From NCBI GenBank assembly GCA_017305715.1, contig JAFKKG010000012.1, positions 275,528 through 339,527 on the forward strand: a stretch of DNA of 64,000 bases. Direction: 5' to 3'. Positions 8,387-19,338 of this stretch are shown here, one piece after another (the stretch's first letter is position 1; each line of letters opens with the position of its first letter). The translations under genes were made by a program, and so were the position numbers. The stretch is from Hyphomicrobiales bacterium (GTDB taxonomy: Bacteria; Pseudomonadota; Alphaproteobacteria; Rhizobiales; Xanthobacteraceae). The notes under the pieces are model-generated. The model searched no databases, was not told where the DNA came from, and saw nothing but the letters and a program-made list of their open reading frames with translations.

Positions 8387-10140
8387 CCGATCAGGCGCTC
8401 ATCACGGCCAAGCCTGCAAGGCCCGCGGAACCCTGGCGGCAGCGGCTGATCCGCAGCCTGCTCTACGGGCGCAATGTCGATCGCGCGGCGAAGGCGCGGG
8501 CGCGCGTCGGATTTGCGGTACTGGCGTTCGCCGTGGTGTACGCCATTCTCGCCGGACGTCTCGTGATGTTTGCGATCGGCGCCGACAACCACAGTGCCGG
8601 CCGTACCGGCTCGCGCGACGCGATCGCCACCGCGCGGCCCGACATCGTCGATCGCAACGGCGCGATCCTGGCGACCGACGTCAAGGCGCCGAGTCTGTTC
8701 GGCGAACCCCGGCGCATCATCGACAAGGACGAGGCGATCGAGCTCTTGACCGCGACCTTGCCCGATCTCGACACCGGCGAAGTGCGCGACCGGCTGTCGT
8801 CGCGCAAGGGCTTTGTGTGGCTGAAGCGCGAGATCACGCCGAAGCAGCAAGTGGCGATCCATCGCCTCGGCATTCCCGGCATCGGCTTCCTGCGCGAGAA
8901 CAAGCGGGTCTATCCCACCGGCGCCTCGGTCGCGCATCTGATCGGCCTGGTCAATATCGACAACCAGGGCATCGCCGGGATGGAGAAATGGCTCGACAAT
9001 AATGGCCTGGCCGATCTGCACCGCGCGGGCTTTGCCACCGACCGGCTGCAGAAGCCGGTGGAATTGTCGGTCGACCTGCGCGTCGAACATGCGCTGCGTG
9101 ACGAACTGATGAAGGCCAAGGAGAAGTTCAAGGCCAAGGCCGCCTCCGGCCTCGTCTCCAATGTCAGGACCGGCGAGATCGTGGCGCTGGTGTCGTTGCC
9201 GGACTTCGATCCGAACAATCCGAAAGAGGCGCACGACCCCGACCGCATCAACCGCCTGACCACCGGCGTGTTCGAAATGGGCTCGACCTTCAAGACGCTG
9301 ACGCTGGCGATGGCGCTGGATTCCGGCAAGGCCAACCTCAACACGCTGTATGATGCGCGCGGCGCGCTGCGTTACGGCAAGTTCGCGATCCACGACACCC
9401 ATCCGCTCGGGCGCTCGATCACGCTGTCGGAGGTGTTCACGTTCTCCTCCAACGTCGGCGCGGCGCGGGTTGCGCTGGCGCAGGGCGTCGAGGCGCACAA
9501 GGCGTTCCTGAAGAAGGTCGGGCAGCTCGACCGGCTGCGCACCGAACTGCCGGAAAGCGCCTCGCCGATCGTGCCGAAGCGCTGGGGCGAACTCAACACC
9601 ATCACTATCTCGTTCGGCCACGGCATCGCGGTGGCGCCGTTGCAGGCGGTGATGGGAATCAACGCGATGGTCAATGGCGGCCTGCTGATTCCGCCAACCT
9701 TGCTGAAGCGCTCGGAAGAGGAAGCCAAGGCCGTCGCCAAGCGGGTGATCAGGCCCGAGACGTCGGACAAGATCCGTTATCTGATGCGGCTCAACGCCGA
9801 GATCGGCACCGCCAAGAAGGCCGACGTGAAGGGCTACTATATCGGCGGCAAGACCGGCACCTCGGAAAAGGTCGTCAACGGGCGCTATTCCAAAAAGCAG
9901 GTGCTCAACTCGTTCACCGCCGTGATTCCAGCCGATAATCCGCAATATCAGCTCCTGGTCATGCTGGACGAGCCGAAGGCGCTGCCGGAGACGCATGGCT
10001 TCATCACGTCGGGCTGGAACGCGGTGCCGACCGGGGGCAAGGTGATTGCCCGCATCGGGCCGCTTTTGGGTATCGAACCGCGCTTCGATTTGCCGACGTC
10101 CGATCGCCTCATTCTTGCGGCATCGAAGACAACCCAGTAA
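8383..10140 (+). CDS. ftsI: Septal peptidoglycan transpeptidase FtsI (PBP3)
   Basis: A 585-residue class B penicillin-binding protein that cross-links septal peptidoglycan with FtsW. A transmembrane anchor lies at ~45-68 ([20 protein letters not shown]). The dimerization domain follows, then the transpeptidase domain with all three active-site motifs: STFK (~300), SSN (~355) and KTGT (~489). [15 protein letters not shown] is the conserved PBP N-terminal box. The start overlaps the ftsL stop by 4 bp, suggesting translational coupling. Confidence 0.95.
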   Translation: MTDQALITAKPARPAEPWRQRLIRSLLYGRNVDRAAKARARVGFAVLAFAVVYAILAGRLVMFAIGADNHSAGRTGSRDAIATARPDIVDRNGAILATDVKAPSLFGEPRRIIDKDEAIELLTATLPDLDTGEVRDRLSSRKGFVWLKREITPKQQVAIHRLGIPGIGFLRENKRVYPTGASVAHLIGLVNIDNQGIAGMEKWLDNNGLADLHRAGFATDRLQKPVELSVDLRVEHALRDELMKAKEKFKAKAASGLVSNVRTGEIVALVSLPDFDPNNPKEAHDPDRINRLTTGVFEMGSTFKTLTLAMALDSGKANLNTLYDARGALRYGKFAIHDTHPLGRSITLSEVFTFSSNVGAARVALAQGVEAHKAFLKKVGQLDRLRTELPESASPIVPKRWGELNTITISFGHGIAVAPLQAVMGINAMVNGGLLIPPTLLKRSEEEAKAVAKRVIRPETSDKIRYLMRLNAEIGTAKKADVKGYYIGGKTGTSEKVVNGRYSKKQVLNSFTAVIPADNPQYQLLVMLDEPKALPETHGFITSGWNAVPTGGKVIARIGPLLGIEPRFDLPTSDRLILAASKTTQ

Positions 10141-10186
10141 GGCGTAGGATGACGCGCCTAGCTGCGCCGCGCCGGACCGGACGACC

Positions 10187-11647
10187 ATGAGACTTCGCGA
10201 CCTCTTCAGCAATGATGCCGCGATCGAGCCGCAGGCGGAAGCGGTCGAGATCAAGGGCCTCGCCGTGGACAGCCGCGCGGCAAAACCGGGCGATCTGTTC
10301 TTCGCGCTCGCCGGCAGCAAGACCGACGGCTCGCGCTTCATTGATGCGGCGATTGCCGCCGGCGCGGCCGCCATTGCCTGCGAGCACCCGCCGTCGGGCG
10401 AGCATCGCGTGCCGTTTGTATCGACCCCAAATCCGCGCCGCGCGCTGGCGCTGGCCGCGGCAAGGTTCTATCCGAAGCAACCACAGACGATCGCGGCCGT
10501 TACCGGCACGAGTGGAAAGACCTCGGTGGCCGCGTTTACGCGCCAGGTCTGGCAGCGGCTCGGCCATGTCTCCGCCAGCATCGGCACCATCGGTCTGGTG
10601 TCGCCGAAGCGCACCGTGTACGGCTCGCTGACGACGCCGGATCCGATCGCGCTGCATCGCCAGCTCGACGAAATCGCGAATGAAGGCGTCACGCATCTTG
10701 CCTTCGAGGCGTCGTCGCACGGCCTCGACCAGTACCGGCTCGACGGCGTGCGCATCGCGGCCGGCGGCTTTACCAATCTGACGCGCGATCACATGGATTA
10801 CCATCCCGATGTCGCGCATTACCTCGCCGCCAAGCTGCGGCTGTTCCGCGATCTCGTGGTGGCCGATGGCGCGGCGGTGATCTCGGCCGATCATGATTGT
10901 TCGCAACAGGTGATCGAGGCCGCGCGCGGGCGAAAGCTGCGGATCATCGCCGTCGGTCGCAACGCGGATGGTGCGGCCGAGGGCATTCGCCTCGTTGAAG
11001 CGGTGGTCGAGGGCTTTGCGCAACGGCTCACGCTGGAGCATCGCGGGCGCAAGCACCTGATCAAGCTGCCGCTGGTCGGCGAATTCCAGATCGAGAACGC
11101 GCTGGTGGCCGCGGGGCTCGCGATCGGCACCGGCAGCGACGCCGATGCGGTGCTGGCCAGCCTCGAACATCTCGAAGGCGCCAAAGGGCGTCTGGAACAA
11201 GTCGGCGAACATCAGGGCGCGCCGATCTTCGTCGACTACGCGCACAAGCCGGATGCGCTGGCGAAAGCGCTGCAGGCGTTGCGGCCATATGCGAAGCGCA
11301 AACTGGTGGTCGTGTTCGGCTGCGGGGGCGACCGCGATGCGGGCAAGCGCCCCCTGATGGGCGCGATTGCTGTCGAAAACGCCGATCATGTCATCATCAC
11401 CGACGACAATCCGCGCAGCGAGAATCCGGCAGCCATTCGTGCCGCTATCATGGCCGCCGCTGGCGGCGCGGAGGAGATCGGCGATCGCGCGAAGGCCATC
11501 AAGGCCGGCATTGCCGGGCTGCAACGCGGCGATGCGCTATTGATCGCCGGCAAGGGCCATGAGACCGGCCAGATCGTCGGCGACAAGACGTTGCCGTTCA
11601 GCGATCACGACGCGGTGGCGGCCGCACTCGCGGAGAGGACGACATGA
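10187..11647 (+). CDS. murE: UDP-MurNAc-tripeptide synthetase MurE
   Basis: A 486-residue Mur ligase that adds the third residue of the stem peptide in the cytoplasm. The ATP-binding loop TGTSGKTS is at ~106-113, TTPDPIALH precedes the central domain, and DYAHKPDAL and the diagnostic DNPRSE motif (~407) follow. DNPR is the motif that contacts meso-diaminopimelate, so meso-DAP is the added residue. It starts 46 bp after ftsI and its last 4 bp overlap the murF start. Confidence 0.95.
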   Translation: MRLRDLFSNDAAIEPQAEAVEIKGLAVDSRAAKPGDLFFALAGSKTDGSRFIDAAIAAGAAAIACEHPPSGEHRVPFVSTPNPRRALALAAARFYPKQPQTIAAVTGTSGKTSVAAFTRQVWQRLGHVSASIGTIGLVSPKRTVYGSLTTPDPIALHRQLDEIANEGVTHLAFEASSHGLDQYRLDGVRIAAGGFTNLTRDHMDYHPDVAHYLAAKLRLFRDLVVADGAAVISADHDCSQQVIEAARGRKLRIIAVGRNADGAAEGIRLVEAVVEGFAQRLTLEHRGRKHLIKLPLVGEFQIENALVAAGLAIGTGSDADAVLASLEHLEGAKGRLEQVGEHQGAPIFVDYAHKPDALAKALQALRPYAKRKLVVVFGCGGDRDAGKRPLMGAIAVENADHVIITDDNPRSENPAAIRAAIMAAAGGAEEIGDRAKAIKAGIAGLQRGDALLIAGKGHETGQIVGDKTLPFSDHDAVAAALAERTT

Positions 11648-13026
11648 GCGCTGCGCCGTTGTGGACGATAGCCGAAATCGCAAAGGCGCTGGGGCTCTCC
11701 GGAACATTTCCGGATACGGCGGTCGATTTCGTCACGCAGGACAGCCGCCTGGTCAAACCCGGATGTCTGTTCGTGGCATTGAGCGGCACGCCGAGCGGCG
11801 GTTTCATCTCCAGTTTCGCCAGCGCGCGTGACGGCTGGGAATTCGCCGACAAGGCGGAAGCCGCCGGTGCGGTGGCGATGATCGTCCCGCATAAAATTGA
11901 CGGCGTCAGCGTTCCCCAACTGATCGTCAAGGATACGCTGATCGATGGTCTGTGGGGCCTCGCGCGCGCCGCGCGGGCGCGGTTCAAGGGGCCGGTGATC
12001 GGTCTCACCGGCAGCGCCGGCAAGACCAGCACCAAGGAATTTCTCGCCGCGTATCCTGCCGCCTATGCCAGCCCGAGCAGCTTCAATAATTTCTGGGGCG
12101 TGCCGCTGACGCTGTGCAATGCCAGCCCAGGCGCGTCGTTGTGGGTGGTGGAAATGGGCATGAACCAGACCGGCGAGATCGCGCGGCTCAGCGAGTTGAC
12201 GCGACCGACCGTGGCGCTGGTGGTGAATGTCCAGCCGGTGCATCTGGAAAAACTCGGCAGCCTGGAAGCGATCCGGCGCGAGAAGGTGAGCATCGCGCAG
12301 GGGCTTCCCAGGGATGGCGTGCTGGTGCTGCCTGTTGATGTCGAGGCGCCGGAATGGAACGGCAAGCTCGTGCGTTTCGGTGGCACTTCCGAGGTGCGGG
12401 AATTGAATCATACATCGCATGGCGAAAGCTGGGAAGTATCGGCGCAGGTCGGCGGCAGGCAAGTCGCGTTCGACCTGACGCCGGGCGCCCCGCATCGCCT
12501 GCAGAACGCACTCGCCGCGCTGGCGTCGATCCATGCGGCTGATCTCGATGAATTGGCGCTGGCGCAACAGCTCGGCAAGGTCGGCATCATGACCGGCCGC
12601 GGCGTCGAGCAGACCGTTGGTGGCGTGACCGTGATCGACGACAGTTTCAACGGCAACCCGGCCAGCATGGTCGCCGCCATCGACAGCCTGAAGGCGCGGC
12701 CGGTCACATCGGGCCGGCGCATCGCCATCATGGGCGACATGCTGGAGCTCGGCGCCGATGCGCCGGCCTATCATGTCAGGCTTGCCGGGGACCTGCCCGG
12801 GATCGATGGCGTCTATTGCGTGGGCCCGCTGATGCGCCATCTCTACGACCTGCTGCCGGCCGATCGCGCGCTTGGCTGGCACGAAGACCCCGCCACGCTG
12901 GAGCCGCAGAAAGTCGCCGCATTGTTGCAAAGTGGTGACGTGGTGGTGGTCAAAGGCAGCAAAAAGATGTTCTGGATCAACAAGTTTGTGCCCAAGCTGC
13001 TGGCCGCCCTACAGGCAAAAGCGTAA
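11644..13026 (+). CDS. murF: UDP-MurNAc-pentapeptide synthetase MurF
   Basis: A 460-residue Mur ligase that joins D-Ala-D-Ala to the UDP-MurNAc tripeptide. The P-loop TGSAGKTSTKEF is at ~121-132; family motifs NNFWGVPLTL, VVEMGMNQTGEIARL and VIDDSFNGNPASM are present in order, with GDMLELG in the C-terminal domain. It overlaps murE by 4 bp. Its substrate partner, D-Ala-D-Ala, is made by the ddl product further down the same cluster. Confidence 0.95.
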   Translation: MSAAPLWTIAEIAKALGLSGTFPDTAVDFVTQDSRLVKPGCLFVALSGTPSGGFISSFASARDGWEFADKAEAAGAVAMIVPHKIDGVSVPQLIVKDTLIDGLWGLARAARARFKGPVIGLTGSAGKTSTKEFLAAYPAAYASPSSFNNFWGVPLTLCNASPGASLWVVEMGMNQTGEIARLSELTRPTVALVVNVQPVHLEKLGSLEAIRREKVSIAQGLPRDGVLVLPVDVEAPEWNGKLVRFGGTSEVRELNHTSHGESWEVSAQVGGRQVAFDLTPGAPHRLQNALAALASIHAADLDELALAQQLGKVGIMTGRGVEQTVGGVTVIDDSFNGNPASMVAAIDSLKARPVTSGRRIAIMGDMLELGADAPAYHVRLAGDLPGIDGVYCVGPLMRHLYDLLPADRALGWHEDPATLEPQKVAALLQSGDVVVVKGSKKMFWINKFVPKLLAALQAKA

Positions 13027-13193
13027 ACTGACCGGGTCGACCCCGCTCGTGATTGCCGCGGTGATTCGCCGACGCACCGCCGCGATCATGACCAGGATTT
13101 GCTTGGTTCGAGGATGAAAACGATTGTCAACGCACCGCCAATGCGCTTACCCGGCAAGACGGCGCAAGCAAGCCGCGCAATAGGGCATATTGA

Positions 13194-14300
13194 ATGTTTT
13201 ACTGGCTGATCGAGCTTTCCAATACCGTCCCCGGTTTCGCCTTTCTGCGTGGCCTGCTGAACGTCTTCCGCTACATCACTTTCCGCACCGGCGGCGCCAT
13301 GGTGACGGGCGCGCTGTTCGTGTTCCTGTTCGGGCCCTGGATCATCGATAATCTGCGGCTGCGGCAGGGCAAGGGCCAGCCGATCCGCACCGACGGCCCG
13401 GCGTCGCACATCGTCGCCAAGAAGGGCACGCCGACGATGGGCGGGCTGATGATCCTGTCCGGCCTCGTCGTCTCGACGCTGCTCTGGGCCAACCCGCTCA
13501 ACCCCTATGTCTGGATCGTGCTCGCGGTCACGCTCGGCTTCGGCTTCGTCGGGTTCTATGACGATTATCTGAAAGTGACGAAACAGACCCATAGCGGTTT
13601 TGCCGGCAAGTTTCGTCTCGCCATCGAAGGCTTGATCGCGCTGATCGCGTGTTACGCGCTGGTGCGGCTCGGGCGGGACGTGACCTCCACCTCGCTCGCC
13701 ATTCCCTTCGTCAAGGACATGGTGATCAATTTTGGCTGGTTCTTCGTGATCTTCGGCGCCTTTGTCATCGTCGGCGCCGGCAACGCGGTCAACCTCACCG
13801 ACGGTCTCGACGGCCTTGCGATCGTGCCGGTGATGATCGCGGCCGCAAGCTTTGGCATGATCGCCTACCTCACCGGCAACGCCGTGTTCTCCGACTACCT
13901 GCAGATCCGATACGTCGCCGGTACCGGTGAACTCGCGGTGCTGTGCGGCGCGGTGCTCGGCGCCGGATTGGGGTTCCTCTGGTTCAACGCGCCGCCGGCG
14001 TCGATCTTCATGGGCGACACCGGCTCGCTCGCGCTCGGCGGCATGCTCGGCGCCACGGCCGTCGCGGTCAAACACGAGATCGTGCTGGCCGTGATCGGCG
14101 GCCTGTTCGTGCTGGAGGCTGTGTCCGTCATCGTACAGGTGGTGTCGTTCAAGCTGACCGGCAAACGCGTATTCCGGATGGCGCCGCTGCATCATCATTT
14201 CGAACAGAAGGGCTGGACCGAACCGCAAATCGTGATCCGGTTCTGGATCATCTCGGTGATGCTGGCGCTGGCCGGCCTCTCCACGCTGAAGCTGCGGTGA
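13194..14300 (+). CDS. mraY: Phospho-MurNAc-pentapeptide translocase MraY
   Basis: A 368-residue polytopic inner-membrane enzyme that transfers phospho-MurNAc-pentapeptide to undecaprenyl phosphate, giving lipid I. Conserved blocks are [12 protein letters not shown], the magnesium-binding FYDDYLK (DDxxK), [22 protein letters not shown] and [13 protein letters not shown]. About ten hydrophobic segments fit the family topology. The start at 13194 ([10 protein letters not shown]) follows a 167-bp gap after murF in which no other gene is seen. Confidence 0.96.
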   Translation: MFYWLIELSNTVPGFAFLRGLLNVFRYITFRTGGAMVTGALFVFLFGPWIIDNLRLRQGKGQPIRTDGPASHIVAKKGTPTMGGLMILSGLVVSTLLWANPLNPYVWIVLAVTLGFGFVGFYDDYLKVTKQTHSGFAGKFRLAIEGLIALIACYALVRLGRDVTSTSLAIPFVKDMVINFGWFFVIFGAFVIVGAGNAVNLTDGLDGLAIVPVMIAAASFGMIAYLTGNAVFSDYLQIRYVAGTGELAVLCGAVLGAGLGFLWFNAPPASIFMGDTGSLALGGMLGATAVAVKHEIVLAVIGGLFVLEAVSVIVQVVSFKLTGKRVFRMAPLHHHFEQKGWTEPQIVIRFWIISVMLALAGLSTLKLR

Positions 14301-14321
14301 GTATGTTGATTTCCTATCATG

Positions 14322-14400
14322 GTCATTCCGGAAACCGCGCAGCGGTTATCCGGAATCTCGAGATTCCGGGTTCGATGCTGACGCATCGCCCCGGAATGAC
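14322..14400. repeat. Palindromic intergenic repeat (GTCATTCCGG family)
   Basis: A 79-bp element bounded by GTCATTCCGG and CCGGAATGAC, with the inner palindrome CCGGAATCTCGAGATTCCGG. Related copies are at 29969-30049, 43503-43580 and 49204-49303. It fills the mraY-murD gap and would fold into nested hairpins when transcribed. Confidence 0.8.
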
Positions 14401-14410
14401 GGGCTAAGTC

Positions 14411-15811
14411 ATGATCCCCGTCACTTCCTTCGCGGGCAAGACTGTCGCCGTCTTCGGGCTCGGTGGTTCCGGGCTCGCGAGCTGCCACGCGCTGAAGGCG
14501 GGCGGCGCCGAAGTCATTGCCGCTGACGACAGCGCCGACAACGTCGCCAAGGCGGCGGAAGCCGGCTTCATCACGGCTGATCTGCGCAACGTCTCCTGGG
14601 ATCATTTCGCGGCGCTGATCCTGACACCGGGCGCACCGTTGACCCATCCGGCGCCGCACTGGTCGGTGCTGATGGCGCGGCAGGCCGGCGTCGAGGTGAT
14701 CGGCGACATCGAACTGTTCTGCCGCGAGCGCCGCCGTCACGCTCCCGACGCGCCGTTCGTCGCCATCACCGGCACCAACGGCAAATCGACCACCACGGCA
14801 TTGATTGCGCATCTGACGAAGGTCGCCGGTTACGATACCCAGATGGGCGGCAATATCGGCACCGCGATCCTGTCGCTGGAGCCGCCGCGGATGGGGCGCG
14901 TGCATGTGATCGAGATGTCGTCCTACCAGATCGATCTGGCGCCGTCGCTCGATCCGTCGGTCGGCATCCTGCTCAATGTCAGCGAGGACCATATCGACCG
15001 GCACGGCACCATCGAGCACTACGCCGCGGTGAAGGCGCGGCTGGTCGCCGGCGTGCAGCCGCAGGGCACCTCCATCGTCGGCGTCGACGACGGCTGGTGC
15101 CGCAACATTGCCGACCGGCTCGATCAGGCCGGCAAGCGCGTGGTGCGCATCTCCGTGAAAAACCCGCTGCCCGACGGCGTCTATGTCGAGCGCGAAACCA
15201 TCGTCCGCGCCTCCGGCGGCGCGCGCAGCGAGATCGCACGGCTCGGCGGCATCGGCTCATTGCGCGGCCTGCACAATGCGCAGAATGCGGCGTGCGCCTC
15301 GGCCTGCGCGCTGGCGATGGGGATTTCAACCGACATCCTGCAGAACGGCCTGCGCAGTTTTCCAGGGCTCGCGCACCGCATGGAACAGGTCGGCCGCCGC
15401 GGCAATGTGCTGTTCGTCAACGATTCCAAGGGCACCAACGCGGATGCCGCGGCCCACGCGCTGTCGTCCTTCGGCGATATCTTCTGGATCGCCGGTGGAA
15501 AACCGAAACTCGGCGGCATCACCTCTCTCACCGAATATTTCCCGCGCATCCGCAAAGCCTATCTGATCGGCGAAGCCGCGCCGGAATTTGCCGGCACGCT
15601 GGGCGAGCGAGTGCCGCACGAGATATCGCAGACGCTCGATGTCGCCGTCGCCAATGCCGCGCGCGACGCGGAAGCTTCAGGCCTTGCCGACGCGATCGTG
15701 CTGCTGTCGCCGGCCTGTGCGTCGTTCGACCAGTACCGCAATTTCGAAATCCGCGGTACGAAGTTCCGCGATCTCGTCACCGCGATGCCGGGTGTGAAGC
15801 CGGTGGTGTGA
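14411..15811 (+). CDS. murD: UDP-MurNAc-L-alanine:D-glutamate ligase MurD
   Basis: A 466-residue Mur ligase that adds D-glutamate as the second residue of the stem peptide. The N-terminal nucleotide-sugar domain starts [17 protein letters not shown]; the P-loop [12 protein letters not shown] is at ~119-130; [11 protein letters not shown] and [11 protein letters not shown] are canonical, and [11 protein letters not shown] marks the MurD C-terminal domain. It starts 10 bp after the palindromic repeat. The next dcw gene, ftsW, is displaced 6.2 kb downstream. Confidence 0.95.
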   Translation: MIPVTSFAGKTVAVFGLGGSGLASCHALKAGGAEVIAADDSADNVAKAAEAGFITADLRNVSWDHFAALILTPGAPLTHPAPHWSVLMARQAGVEVIGDIELFCRERRRHAPDAPFVAITGTNGKSTTTALIAHLTKVAGYDTQMGGNIGTAILSLEPPRMGRVHVIEMSSYQIDLAPSLDPSVGILLNVSEDHIDRHGTIEHYAAVKARLVAGVQPQGTSIVGVDDGWCRNIADRLDQAGKRVVRISVKNPLPDGVYVERETIVRASGGARSEIARLGGIGSLRGLHNAQNAACASACALAMGISTDILQNGLRSFPGLAHRMEQVGRRGNVLFVNDSKGTNADAAAHALSSFGDIFWIAGGKPKLGGITSLTEYFPRIRKAYLIGEAAPEFAGTLGERVPHEISQTLDVAVANAARDAEASGLADAIVLLSPACASFDQYRNFEIRGTKFRDLVTAMPGVKPVV

Positions 15812-16097
15812 GGGTAGCACGGACGGGCAGAGCCGCGCTCCACCCATCCCGGAGCAGACACCGCGTCTCTGTCCTCGCAGCAAGCGCGATCCATGCCGCA
15901 GCCCAGACCGGGCATTCCGGATATCGCTTTTCCACGCTCGATCCTTCATGTAGCTTGGCAAGAGAGAAGGGAGCGGCTGATGAAGTGCCCGGGAACCTTT
16001 GTGACACCTGACTGCGAACCACATTTCGGCGAGCGCGTGCGCGCGGCGGCGGTTCGCTCCGGCCAGAGGACACAATAACCCGGCAGGGAGCATAACA

Positions 16098-19000
16098 GTG
16101 ACGTTCCGTGTACCGCTGTTCTTCGTCAGTTTGTTTGGGATGTTGATGCGATCGGGCTGGTTGAGCGGACTGGCCGCCTTTCTGGTCGCCGCCGGCGTCG
16201 CCCTGGCGCCAGCCGCCGCGCAGAAGATCGATATCGCGGCTGCGCAGAAGCGTTTTCTGGAGCTCTATGCCGCCGGCAACTATTCCGGCGCCCTTGCCGA
16301 AGCGCAGTCAACCGAGGCCGCCGCCAGGCGCGCCGGCACGAACAACATCACTTACATTCTCGCACTCAACGACCTTGCCCGTGCCCATCAGGAGTTAGGC
16401 CATTACGCCGCCGCCGCCGCCATGTTCAAGCGGGTGGTCGATGCCCTGCAAAAGAATGTTCCGCCGTTCGACCCGCGCACCGGGCAGGCTCTCGCCAACC
16501 TTGCCACGGTTTATCTGCTGCAAGGCAACAGCGGCGAGGCCGAGAGGCTGTACCAACGGGCTCTCGATATCGCGACAAGATCGCTCGGATCGAATGACCC
16601 CGCCGTGGTCAAGTTGATCGGCAATCTTGGAGATGTCTACACGAGCCAGGCGCGTTATGCGGAGGCGGAGGCGCAGTACCACCGTGCGCTCGATATGGCG
16701 GAGAAGGTCAGTGGGCCCGATAGTCTGCAGGTTGCGCTGATCCTGAACAATCTGACCAAGATCTACGAGGACCAGAGCCGTTTCGCCGAGGTCGAGAAAG
16801 CCAGCAAGCGGGCGCTCGCGATTCGCGAGCAGGCGCTTGGTCCAAATCATCCCGATGTGGCCGCAAGTCTCAACAATTTGGCGCATGTCTACGAGCGGAT
16901 GGGCCGCTATGCCGAGGCGGACAGCCTGTTCCGGCGCGCCATCGAGATTTGGGAGAAATCCCTGGGCCCGAACCATCCGCGCCTTGCTACCTCGCTGCTC
17001 AACCTTGCCAGCGTGTATGCGGACGAAGGTCGGCTCGACGAGGCCGAAGCCCTGTACAAGCGCTCTCTCGTCATCCGGGAAGCGGCGTTCGGCTCCGACA
17101 ATATCCAGGTGGCCACCGTTCTCAACAATCTCGCTGCGATATATGAATCCCAGGAGCGCTATGAGGACGTGGAAAAATTCGCCAAGAAGGCGCTCGCCGT
17201 TGTCGAGAGGTCCCTCGGCAAGGAAAATCCCGACACCGCGAAAGTGCTGCGCAAGCTCGGCGTCGCCTACGACGGACAGCGCCGCTACGCCGAGGCGGAA
17301 ATGCAGTTCAATCGGGCGCTCGCCATCTTCACGAAGGCATTCGGACCGAGTCACCGTTTCGTTGCCACGGTTCTGATCAGCCAAGGCCACCTGTTCGAGC
17401 ACCAAGGCCGCTATGCGGAGGCTGAACAGGCCTACAAGCGCGCTCTCACGATCAACGAGGCAGCGCGCGGGGTGAACCATCCGGACGTTGCGAGGGGACT
17501 CAACGATCTCGCTCTGTTGAGCATCTCCCGCGACAACCCTGACGATGCGGTTGCCTATTCTCGCAAGGCAACCGCAGCCGTCCTGGCGCAAGCCGATGGC
17601 GATGTATCGGCGGGAAGGTTGTCGAGCGCCGGCGCGGACGGCTTGATCGAGCAGCGCAGCAGCATTTTTGTGACGCATGTGGCCGGCCTCGCGGCGGCTG
17701 CGCGTGCCGGAAGCGGTTCCGCGCGGGCGCTCGGCCAGGAGGCGTTCGAAGTGGCGCAGTGGGCCATTCAATCGTCGGTCGGCGCGGCCCTCCAGCAGCT
17801 TGGGCCCCGGTTTGCGGCGGGCAATGATGCGCTGGCCGCGCTCGTGCGTACGAACCAGGATCTCTCCGCCAATTTGCGTGATCGCAACAAGGCACTGGTC
17901 GGGGCGCTGTCGAACCCGGATGGGCAGTCAAACAGGAGCAAGGTCGACGAAATCCGCAAGCAAATCGTCGATACCGAAAGCAAGCTGGCGGCCAACTCGG
18001 CACAGTTGCAGGAGCAGTTTCCCGAATTCGCCAAGCTGGCCACCCCAAAGCCGTTGCAGATCGACGACGCACAGAAGTTGCTGGGGCCGGACGAGGCGCT
18101 GGTCCTCCTTCTGACCGCCGACAACAAGAGCTATGTTTTTGCCCTGACGGCCAATGATTTCGACTGGCATACGATTCCCGTCGGCGGAGGCGATCTTGCC
18201 ACTGAGATCGAGAAGTTCCGCAAGGGACTGGACGTCGACCGGCTTCAGCCGTTCGATCTCGACCTCGCGTACCGATTGTTTGAGCAACTGATCGGTCCGG
18301 TCGACGGGCTTGTCAAAAACAAGCGCCACCTGCTTGTCGTATCATCGGGGGTGTTGACGGCCCTGCCGTTTCACCTGCTGGTGACGGAAAAACCCGCCAA
18401 AGCGCCGCCACAGCCCGATAGCAAAGCACCCGAGCAGGATGCGGCCGCGTATCGCGACGCTGCATGGCTGATCAAGCGTCAAGCGCTCACCGTTCTGCCC
18501 TCGGTCGCAAGCTTGCGGACGCTGCGGTCGTTCGTTCGCAGAGACGTGAACCCGAAGCCGATGATCGGATTTGGCGACCCGGTATTCAGCCAGGACCCCG
18601 CGCCGGGAAACAACAAGGACGCCGCCCAGACGCGAGGAGGCGCCCGATCCTACACCGATTATTGGCGCGGCGCCGGTCTTGATCGCTCGATGCTTGCTTC
18701 TGCGCCACGTCTTCCAGACACCGCAGATGAACTCAAGGCGGTGGCATTGGACGTTGGCGCGGCCGCCTCTGACATTCATCTCCGGCGTGACGCGAGCGTG
18801 ACGACCGTGAAGCACGCGTCGCTCGAGAATTTTCGTATCGTCTATTTTGCGACGCACGGTCTTGTCGCCGGCGATGTCAAAGGGCTCGCCGAACCGGCCC
18901 TGCTGCTAACTCTGCCGGCTAACCCGACCCCGGACGATAACGGCCTGTTGACAGCGAGCGAGGCCGCACAACTCAAGCTCAATGCCGACTGGGTTGTGCT

Positions 19001-19304
19001 TTCGGCATGCAACACCGCGGCGGGCGAAAGGCCGGGCGCGCCGGCGCTTTCCGGCCTCGCCCGGGCATTCTTCTATGCGGGAGCGCGGGCCCTTCTGGTG
19101 TCGCACTGGCCCGTCGCCACCGAAGCGGCAACGCGTTTGGCCACCTCGACGTTTGCAACGCTCAGAGACGAGCCGACGCTTGGACGCGCTGAAGCCTTGC
19201 GGCGCGCCATGCTTGCCTACCTCGGCGATCCGTCGTCGCCGAAAAATGCCCACCCTGCGTATTGGGGGCCGTTCTCGCTGGTTGGGGAGGGCGCCAAGCG
19301 ATAG
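16098..19304 (+). CDS. Secreted TPR-CHAT domain protein (putative caspase-like protease)
   Basis: A 1068-residue protein starting at GTG 16098, seven bases after CAGGGAG. A signal peptide is likely (hydrophobic to about residue 41, cleavage after APAAA). Ten kinesin-light-chain-like TPR units of ~42 residues fill ~50-490 (for example LNNLAHVYERMGRYAEADSL). After a helical linker, the C-terminal CHAT domain (~650-1065) keeps both caspase-clan catalytic residues: His in YFATHG (~916) and Cys in LSACNT (~967), with SHWPVATEAA after them. CHAT proteins are predicted cysteine peptidases; the target here is unknown. It sits inside the dcw cluster between murD and ftsW. Export, if real, places it in the envelope. 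The domain call is firm, the activity inferred. Confidence 0.85.
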   Translation: MTFRVPLFFVSLFGMLMRSGWLSGLAAFLVAAGVALAPAAAQKIDIAAAQKRFLELYAAGNYSGALAEAQSTEAAARRAGTNNITYILALNDLARAHQELGHYAAAAAMFKRVVDALQKNVPPFDPRTGQALANLATVYLLQGNSGEAERLYQRALDIATRSLGSNDPAVVKLIGNLGDVYTSQARYAEAEAQYHRALDMAEKVSGPDSLQVALILNNLTKIYEDQSRFAEVEKASKRALAIREQALGPNHPDVAASLNNLAHVYERMGRYAEADSLFRRAIEIWEKSLGPNHPRLATSLLNLASVYADEGRLDEAEALYKRSLVIREAAFGSDNIQVATVLNNLAAIYESQERYEDVEKFAKKALAVVERSLGKENPDTAKVLRKLGVAYDGQRRYAEAEMQFNRALAIFTKAFGPSHRFVATVLISQGHLFEHQGRYAEAEQAYKRALTINEAARGVNHPDVARGLNDLALLSISRDNPDDAVAYSRKATAAVLAQADGDVSAGRLSSAGADGLIEQRSSIFVTHVAGLAAAARAGSGSARALGQEAFEVAQWAIQSSVGAALQQLGPRFAAGNDALAALVRTNQDLSANLRDRNKALVGALSNPDGQSNRSKVDEIRKQIVDTESKLAANSAQLQEQFPEFAKLATPKPLQIDDAQKLLGPDEALVLLLTADNKSYVFALTANDFDWHTIPVGGGDLATEIEKFRKGLDVDRLQPFDLDLAYRLFEQLIGPVDGLVKNKRHLLVVSSGVLTALPFHLLVTEKPAKAPPQPDSKAPEQDAAAYRDAAWLIKRQALTVLPSVASLRTLRSFVRRDVNPKPMIGFGDPVFSQDPAPGNNKDAAQTRGGARSYTDYWRGAGLDRSMLASAPRLPDTADELKAVALDVGAAASDIHLRRDASVTTVKHASLENFRIVYFATHGLVAGDVKGLAEPALLLTLPANPTPDDNGLLTASEAAQLKLNADWVVLSACNTAAGERPGAPALSGLARAFFYAGARALLVSHWPVATEAATRLATSTFATLRDEPTLGRAEALRRAMLAYLGDPSSPKNAHPAYWGPFSLVGEGAKR

Positions 19305-19338
19305 GACGAAGGCATGCCTGATACGCCACGCGCCGTGT

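Noticed and set aside
8377-10374. 665-codon open frame antisense to ftsI
   Set aside because: It mirrors a highly conserved gene in GC-rich DNA, has no recognisable family motif and no ribosome site.
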